This document shows positions 51,618 through 56,839 of a stretch of DNA of 56,839 bases, piece after piece (the first letter of the stretch is position 1; each line of letters starts with the position of its first letter). The stretch comes from Paludibacteraceae bacterium (GTDB lineage: Bacteria; Bacteroidota; Bacteroidia; Bacteroidales; Paludibacteraceae), in the NCBI GenBank assembly GCA_024401565.1, contig JAKSKU010000015.1:1-56839 (forward strand), in the 5' to 3' direction. The notes beneath the pieces were generated by a model. It did no database searches. It saw only the letters and a program-made list of their open reading frames with translations, and was not told where the DNA came from. A program made the position numbers and the translations under genes.

Positions 51618-52421
51618 ATGATCTGCAGAATATTAAACATATTATTGCTCACATTTTTTTTCCATTCAGCACTTGGACAAGAGACATTACAGGAGATCTT
51701 CTCACAACTAAAGAGTGACACTGTAGTTGACGCGAAGAAAAAGGAGTTGAGCAAAAAGGTGGAGAAAATAGTGTCAGACAGCTTGAAAAAGGGTAAATCT
51801 TTCGCACCGTCTTTCAACCATTCCGAAATAGGAAAAGTACTCTCCGACGACAATAAGGTCTGCATATACTCTTGGGCCTTCACATTGTCTGACAAAAGTT
51901 TCCATTACGGAAGTGTCGTGCAGACAAAATTAAGAAAAGGTAGCCGCGTCGAGATTCTCAACATCAAAAAAACGCCATTTCTACCACAACCAACAGAAAG
52001 AATACAACGTGGCAACTGGTATGGAGCACTCTACTACAAGATAGCCCACGTGAAATACCGTCGAGACAGCTATTACATTCTTCTTGGCTGGGCCGGCTAT
52101 TCCGCAATCACGCATTATAAAGTGATCGATGTCCTGAAAGTAGACGGCTCGGGCAGACCTTCTTTCGGCAAACAAGTGTTTAAAAGAAAAGGCAGACAGA
52201 CATGGAGCCGCCACGTCTTCGAGTATAATTCTCAGGGCAAAATCGCGTTAAACTATGACGAATCGGCTAAAATGATTGTGTTCGACCATCTTGTGCCCGA
52301 AAGCACAATGTTCACCGACATCTACTCATACTATGGTCCAGACTTCACCTATGACACATACGTCTTCCGTGAAGGCAAATGGTTTTACAACGACAATGTA
52401 GACATCAGAAACAAAGAATAA
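51618..52421 (+). CDS. Secreted protein of unknown function, coupled to DPP III
   Basis: A 267-aa protein with signal peptide (about 1-20, ending HSALGQ). The body is rich in aromatic residues in short beta strands (WYGALYYKIAHVKYRRDSYY, YILLGWAGYSAITHYKVIDV). It resembles uncharacterised conserved Bacteroidota exported proteins; I cannot name a domain. Its TAA stop shares one base with the ATG of the peptidase gene, so the two are translationally coupled. Confidence 0.75.
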   Translation: MICRILNILLLTFFFHSALGQETLQEIFSQLKSDTVVDAKKKELSKKVEKIVSDSLKKGKSFAPSFNHSEIGKVLSDDNKVCIYSWAFTLSDKSFHYGSVVQTKLRKGSRVEILNIKKTPFLPQPTERIQRGNWYGALYYKIAHVKYRRDSYYILLGWAGYSAITHYKVIDVLKVDGSGRPSFGKQVFKRKGRQTWSRHVFEYNSQGKIALNYDESAKMIVFDHLVPESTMFTDIYSYYGPDFTYDTYVFREGKWFYNDNVDIRNKE

Positions 52422-54475
52422 TGAAAAGAATAATTTTTGGAATCCTCGCATCAGCAGCATTGACGGCCTGCGGAAACAAAGAGGAAAATAAAATATCAGA
52501 TATGGAAACTAAATTCAACTATGACGTAGAGAAATTCTACGATCTTCAGATATTACGTTATCAAGTACCAGAATTCGAGACGCTTTCTTTGAACCAGAAG
52601 ATGCTCATCTACCATCTTTCCCTTGCTGCGGAAGAGGGACGCGACATCTTGTTTGACCAGAACTGCAAATACAATCTTCCCATCCGCCGCACACTAGAGG
52701 CCATCTACACTGAAAAAATCGGTGCTGACAACGTGTCTGAGTTTGAGGCCTTGGAGAAATATTTGAAACGAGTATGGTTCTCAAACGGAATCCACCATCA
52801 CTATTCATGTGATAAGTTTCTACCCGACTTTTCAAAGGATTTCTTTGCAGAGTGTCTCAACAAACTTGGAGATGAAAAGTTGACAGGGATGCTAGCGAGC
52901 GTCTGCCCAGGCAAAAGCATAAATGAGAAGAAGACGATGCTTATGGAAGTGATGTTTGACTCAACACTGCTAGCCAAACGCGTCAACCAAGCAGACGGTC
53001 AGGATCTTATAGAGACATCTGCCAACCACTACTACGACGGAGTGACACAAGCTGAAGTGGAAAAGTTCTACGACGCGATGCGTGACACGACAGACAAATC
53101 TCCAATCTCATACGGTTTAAACTCATTGCTTACAAAGGATGACGCAGGCAAACTAGTAGAGAAAGTGTGGAAGTCGGGCGGAATGTACGGCAAAGCCATC
53201 GACAAGATCGTCGGACATCTTAAGGATGCCCTTCCGTACGCAGAAAACGACAAACAGAAACATGTTATAGATTTACTTATCGAATTCTACAACACAGGCG
53301 ACTTAAAAAAATTCGACGAATACAGCATTGCATGGGTGGCCGACTCAACTTCAAAGATCGATTTCGTAAACGGATTCATTGAGACTTACGGAGATCCTCT
53401 TGGACTAAAAGCGAGCTGGGAATCAATCGTCAACTTCAAAAACGAAAAAGCGACAAAACGCACAGAAGTGTTGAGCGAGAACGCACAATGGTTTGAAGAC
53501 AATTCTCCCGTCGACACAAAATTCAAGAAAAAAGAATGCAAGGGAGTAACCGCCAAAGTCATCACAACCGCTATTTTGGCCGGAGATTGTTATCCAGCCA
53601 CACCTATTGGCATCAACCTTCCAAACGCCAACTGGATTCGTGAGACATACGGATCAAAATCCGTGACAATCGAGAATATCACATACGCATACGATCAGGC
53701 GGCCAAAGGCAACGGATTCAAGGAGGAATTTGTAGACAATGACGCTGACAAAGAGATGATTGAAAAGTACGGATACATCACCGATAACATCCACACCGAC
53801 TTGCACGAGTGCCTAGGCCACGGAAGCGGACAATTGTTGCCGGGAGTAAGCCAAGACGCATTAAAAGCATATGGAGCGACAATAGAGGAAGCCAGAGCTG
53901 ATTTGTTCGGTCTTTACTATGCGGCAGATCCGAAGATGGTAGAATTAGGATTGTTACCGTCCGCAGAAGCATACAAAGCAGAATACTACTCTTATCTGAT
54001 GAACGGATTAATGACACAGCTCGTACGCATCAATCTTGGCGACCAGATAGAAGAGGCACACATGCGTAACCGTGCTTTGATTGCTCATTGGGTATATGAG
54101 AAAGGCACCGCAGACAAGGTTGTCGAATTGGAGAAGAGAGATGGCAAGACATACGTCAAAATCAACGATTACAGCAAATTGAGAGTCTTGTTTGGCAACC
54201 TGCTAGCAGAGATCCAACGAATCAAATCAGAAGGTGATTTTGAAGCAGCCAGAAAATTAGTCGAGAACTATGCCGTCAACATCGACCCTGATCTACACAA
54301 GGAAATCAAGGAAAGATATTCGAAACTAAACATTTCTCCGTACAAAGGATTCATCAACCCGACATACGAACTGGTAGAGAAAGACGGCAAGATAGTCGAC
54401 GTAAAAGTTGATTATAAAGAGGGCTATGCAGAGCAGATGTTGCGCTACTCAAAGGCAAACAACAATGTAGATTAA
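52421..54475 (+). CDS. Dipeptidyl peptidase III lipoprotein (M49)
   Basis: A 684-aa protein starting MKRIIFGILASAALTACG at ATG 52421, a lipoprotein signal with cysteine at residue 17; an upstream frame from 52379 is rejected. LHECLGHGSGQLLPG (zinc motif HECLGH, H462 onwards) and EEARADLFGLYY (third ligand, about 489) are M49 signatures; family members elsewhere usually read HELLGH. It releases dipeptides from peptide N-termini, here probably at the periplasmic face of a membrane. Confidence 0.93.
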   Translation: MKRIIFGILASAALTACGNKEENKISDMETKFNYDVEKFYDLQILRYQVPEFETLSLNQKMLIYHLSLAAEEGRDILFDQNCKYNLPIRRTLEAIYTEKIGADNVSEFEALEKYLKRVWFSNGIHHHYSCDKFLPDFSKDFFAECLNKLGDEKLTGMLASVCPGKSINEKKTMLMEVMFDSTLLAKRVNQADGQDLIETSANHYYDGVTQAEVEKFYDAMRDTTDKSPISYGLNSLLTKDDAGKLVEKVWKSGGMYGKAIDKIVGHLKDALPYAENDKQKHVIDLLIEFYNTGDLKKFDEYSIAWVADSTSKIDFVNGFIETYGDPLGLKASWESIVNFKNEKATKRTEVLSENAQWFEDNSPVDTKFKKKECKGVTAKVITTAILAGDCYPATPIGINLPNANWIRETYGSKSVTIENITYAYDQAAKGNGFKEEFVDNDADKEMIEKYGYITDNIHTDLHECLGHGSGQLLPGVSQDALKAYGATIEEARADLFGLYYAADPKMVELGLLPSAEAYKAEYYSYLMNGLMTQLVRINLGDQIEEAHMRNRALIAHWVYEKGTADKVVELEKRDGKTYVKINDYSKLRVLFGNLLAEIQRIKSEGDFEAARKLVENYAVNIDPDLHKEIKERYSKLNISPYKGFINPTYELVEKDGKIVDVKVDYKEGYAEQMLRYSKANNNVD

Positions 54476-54659
54476 ACGCATTGTAGACACAGCACCTTGT
54501 GTTTGTCCAATGCTTTGTATCGCAACTTTGCAATATTCACAAATTTTAGTGATTGTTAAAAAAACTTTGTCCAAAATGAGCAAAAAAGCAAATAATTCAT
54601 TATTTTTGCTCGTGACTTTGTATAAAGGACTAGAATATTAACGAAATTTTAAAATAGAA

Positions 54660-55352
54660 ATGGAAGTAAAAAAATCCGCAAGCGCGAGTCTTGAGAACAA
54701 GTCGCATGACTTTCTCTTGATGGGACTCGTTGTAGCTTTGGGCTTCCTTTTTATCATCTTCGAGTGGACTACAACAGACATGAAGAAGATTGAGACAGAG
54801 GATACTCAGGCCATCTTTGAAGAGGAGGAGATGATGGAGGTAACTGTCCAGAAAGACGTGCCACCGCCACCACCTGCAGCTGCAGCTCCACCACCAGTAG
54901 TTGCACCAGAGATCAAGGTAGTAGAAAATGACGTTCAGACTAAAGAAGTAGAGGTGAAATCTGCTGAGGATGACGGTTCTGCTGTTGTTGAAGCTCCACC
55001 TGTAGACAATGGTCCTGAAGAGGTTGAAGAAGAGGAAGTCTTCATGCGTGTAGAGAAAGCTCCTTCATTCCCAGGCGGACAGAAAGCTATGATGGAGTAT
55101 TTGATGAAGAACATCAAGTATCCAGCTGTATGTCAGGAGTCAGGTATTCAGGGACGTGTAATTGTATCATTCGTTGTTAACAAAGACGGTACAATTCAGA
55201 ATGTAGAGGTTATTCGTGGTGTACACGAGAAACTTGATGCAGAGGCTGTACGTGTGGTTAAGTCTATGCCAGCATGGTCACCAGGCGAGCAGCAGGGCAG
55301 AAAGGTACGTTCAAAGTTCCAGCTTCCTGTATTCTTCCGTCTTGCAAGCTAA
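54660..55352 (+). CDS. TonB-like energy transducer, copy 1
   Basis: A 230-aa protein. One membrane segment (about 18-37, FLLMGLVVALGFLFIIFEWT), a proline- and glutamate-rich periplasmic linker with PPPPPAAAAPPPVV, and a C-terminal TonB domain (about 138-230): APSFPGGQKAMMEYLMKNIK then YPAVCQESGIQGRVIVSFVV and MPAWSPGEQQGRKVRSKFQL. It should couple the proton gradient to outer-membrane transporters. ExbB/ExbD are not in view. A paralogue follows at 55620. Confidence 0.9.
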   Translation: MEVKKSASASLENKSHDFLLMGLVVALGFLFIIFEWTTTDMKKIETEDTQAIFEEEEMMEVTVQKDVPPPPPAAAAPPPVVAPEIKVVENDVQTKEVEVKSAEDDGSAVVEAPPVDNGPEEVEEEEVFMRVEKAPSFPGGQKAMMEYLMKNIKYPAVCQESGIQGRVIVSFVVNKDGTIQNVEVIRGVHEKLDAEAVRVVKSMPAWSPGEQQGRKVRSKFQLPVFFRLAS

Positions 55353-55372
55353 TTTTAACAAGATAAGATATA

Positions 55373-55401
55373 AGAGCGATGAGAAATCATCGCTCTTTTT
55401 G
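55373..55401 (+). terminator. Terminator after TonB copy 1
   Basis: AGAGCGATGA (55373-55382) and TCATCGCTCT (55387-55396) with a GAAA loop and T run. Confidence 0.88.
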
Positions 55402-55619
55402 TTTATATAATGTCCTCACCTAACAAAAACACATTTAAAAGTGCAAAAACATGTGAAATCACATGTTTATCAACACGATTTAGTTAAATTCCAGCATTTT
55501 GGAGAACAACTTTAGAATCTACCTTCTATATTTGTCAAGAGGTCAACAAGAAACACTAAAAAGTATTTCCTACAACGCCCAAAAACAACACGAATATTAA
55601 CCTTTTAATACTTAAGGCT

Positions 55620-56300
55620 ATGGAAATAAAAAAAACAACAAGCGCAAGTCTTGAAAACAAATCGTTTGAATTCCTATTGCTCGGACTCGTAGTCGCGCTA
55701 GGATTCCTGTTTATTGTATTTGAATGGTCTACGGGAGTATCAAAGACAAACTATGTAACAAAAGAATTGGATTTCACACCAGAGGAGATGATGCCAGTCA
55801 CCTTCACAAAACCTGAGCTACCACCTCCAGCTGCAGCTGAACCTGTTGTTCGCAGAGTGATATCTCCGAATATCATAATAACCAACAACACAACTCCAAC
55901 TGCCGATGTTGTGATTCCAACAGACGAACCAGAACCATTTGTAGCACCAGTTGCAACGCCAGAAGTCATTGATGAAGATCCAATTATTCTAATAGCAGAG
56001 GTACAGCCTTCATTCCCAGGAGGAACAAAAGCAATGTATGCATATTTGGCAAAAAACATCAAATATCCTGCATCTTTGATTGAGGCGGGTGTACAAGGTC
56101 GAGTAATCGTATCTTTTGTAGTTAACAAAGACGGATCAATTCAAAATGTAGAAGTCGTGAATGAAGATGCAAACGACAAATTAAAAGCAGAAGCCATACG
56201 AGTTGTGGAATCAATGCCAGCTTGGTCTCCAGGACAGATGCAAGGCATTAACGTTCGTTGTAAGTTTATCTTACCAGTTAATTTTAGACTTCCAAGTTGA
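55620..56300 (+). CDS. TonB-like energy transducer, copy 2
   Basis: A 226-aa paralogue of the preceding protein: same opening (SASLENKSFEFLLLGLVVAL), a shorter linker without the run of prolines, and a near-identical TonB domain (QPSFPGGTKAMYAYLAKNIK, IEAGVQGRVIVSFVVNKDGS). The linkers differ most, so the pair is not recent. It has its own terminator, so the two genes are independent units that could serve different transporters. Confidence 0.9.
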   Translation: MEIKKTTSASLENKSFEFLLLGLVVALGFLFIVFEWSTGVSKTNYVTKELDFTPEEMMPVTFTKPELPPPAAAEPVVRRVISPNIIITNNTTPTADVVIPTDEPEPFVAPVATPEVIDEDPIILIAEVQPSFPGGTKAMYAYLAKNIKYPASLIEAGVQGRVIVSFVVNKDGSIQNVEVVNEDANDKLKAEAIRVVESMPAWSPGQMQGINVRCKFILPVNFRLPS

Positions 56301-56325
56301 TCCTTTTAAGTATTTTAGTTTATCC

Positions 56326-56352
56326 AGAGACGCGAGAAATCGCGTCTTTTTT
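56326..56352 (+). terminator. Terminator after TonB copy 2
   Basis: AGACGCGA (56328-56335) and TCGCGTCT (56340-56347) with a GAAA loop and T run. The stem matches the GTAGAGACG/GACGCG repeat family. Confidence 0.85.
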
Positions 56353-56542
56353 GTTTTAAGAAACACCAAATTAGACGCCCTTTGAGGCCTTAAATATCTT
56401 TCACCTTATCAAACACCATCCAAGCGTCAGAATCGTTCTATAACGACCCCTATTGGTGAAAATGATGAATGCGAAATGCTAAATGATGAATGAGCAATTC
56501 ATAATTGCCGGTATTCCCCGGCAGATTAGAGATCAATATCTA

Positions 56543-56617
56543 ACGGCCGTGGAAACGGTCGGTTTAATTATCAGCCTACGGCTTGCCCTTGTCGCCGGAC
56601 AATGGCATTACCGCAGG
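56543..56617 (+). repeat. Double hairpin repeat ACGGTCGG + CTACGG
   Basis: ACGGCCGTGGAAACGGTCGG, then CCTACGGCTTGCCCTTGTCG and the closing GACAATGGCATTACCGCAGG. Same order of hairpins as at 11742-11818. Confidence 0.7.
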
Positions 56618-56641
56618 GATTAATATGCGAGATGAAGGATT

Positions 56642-56669
56642 GCCGGGCGGGTTTGAAACCCGCCCCTAC
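56642..56669 (-). repeat. GTAGGGGCGGGTTT hairpin repeat
   Basis: On the minus strand GTAGGGGCGGGTTTCAAACC then CGCCCGGC. Covariant partner of 6381-6407. Confidence 0.6.
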
Positions 56670-56839
56670 GACCATATGAGGCCTCCGTGTTCCCCTGTGT
56701 CTTTGTGGTGAATATTTCCCTTCAGGGCTTACATGTTTTTTGGTACAGTCAAAGTCCCCTTCAGGGGATTTAGGGGCTAACCTCCGCGTCCCCTGTGTCT
56801 CCGTGGCGAATAGAAACAAAAAAAGATCCAACCATTTCT

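Larger units (their letters stand above)
56353..56839. other. Repeat-rich intergenic end of the window
   Basis: No gene. Holds an AATGCGAAATGCTAAATGAT string (56464-56506), the double hairpin (56543-56617), the inverted GTAGGGGCGGGTTT hairpin (56642-56669), two GTGTCTxxGTGG strings (56682-56713, 56781-56811) and a CCCCTTCAGGGG hairpin (56756-56767). Confidence 0.6.

Noticed and set aside
56571-56831. Minus-strand open frame containing GAGFKPARQ-type peptide
   Set aside because: This peptide is the translation of the GTAGGGGCGGGTTT hairpin repeat, a known source of spurious proteins. The frame at 6353-6538 is the same artefact.

Overview
The window comes from a Bacteroidota chromosome, almost certainly order Bacteroidales. 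The evidence is the gene content (carboxynorspermidine decarboxylase, DUF3276/PUR protein, HECLGH-type dipeptidyl peptidase III, YVxxKDGS secreted proteins, type IX secretion C-terminal tails) and the promoters, which repeatedly match the Bacteroidota form TTTG-N18/21-TAnnTTTG. Base composition is AT-rich to moderate. Genus cannot be decided from this window. No rRNA, CRISPR array or phage module is visible; there is one tRNA-Lys gene.

Layout. 1-3110: a two-gene secreted-protein operon (T9SS-tail protein, then a BspA-like leucine-rich repeat protein) bracketed by two copies of a ~200 bp nested palindromic element, each preceded by a GGAACGTAAAATTT-type repeat. 3171-6347: YgjP-like metalloprotein and a RelA-type (p)ppGpp synthetase with a ruined hydrolase half. 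6417-12375: accessory zone with decayed toxin-antitoxin modules (frameshifted HicB, RHH antitoxin with dead YafQ-like toxin, a promoter plus operator driving a 13-codon stub), three near-identical terminator hairpins, an unknown 144-aa protein, an McrBC type IV restriction pair and ~800 bp of non-coding repeats. 12376-19958: core genes (yicC-gmk-nadD-pheS-bactofilin operon; divergent tsaB-hydrolase; nspC; cysK). 20120-25667: GNAT, metY, a 655-aa secreted protein, tRNA-Lys, prs. 25827-31917: second accessory zone: DUF4143-type ATPase with tandem promoter repeats, FGE-domain secreted protein, MscS channel, an in-frame chimera of an ATPase start with an MscS tail, MNT nucleotidyltransferase with a HEPN stub, a 222-aa unknown, a half BASS transporter fused to a toxin stub, and an intact Phd-like antitoxin. 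31994-36480: acyltransferase and the classic thrS-infC-rpmI-rplT operon. 36988-49514: PUR protein, HelD, rpsA, OmpA, RNase Z, asnS, a lipoprotein, then nitroreductase-DUF2520-kdsC-CaCA-UbiA. 49619-56300: secreted beta-helix and T9SS-cargo proteins, DPP III, two tandem TonB-like proteins.

How it fits together. Housekeeping operons (translation, nucleotide, NAD, Cys/Met and LPS precursor metabolism) are interrupted by two accessory zones. The most striking feature is the style of decay there: antitoxin or nucleotidyltransferase genes stay open while the adjacent toxin or partner gene is reduced to its first 8-17 codons, several times fused to the tail of another gene. The intergenic DNA carries many families of short palindromic repeats; several keep their hairpin by compensatory base changes and several double as Rho-independent terminators. 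The best candidates for something undescribed are the nested palindromic element, the shared terminator hairpin of the decayed cassettes, and the recurrent toxin stubs.
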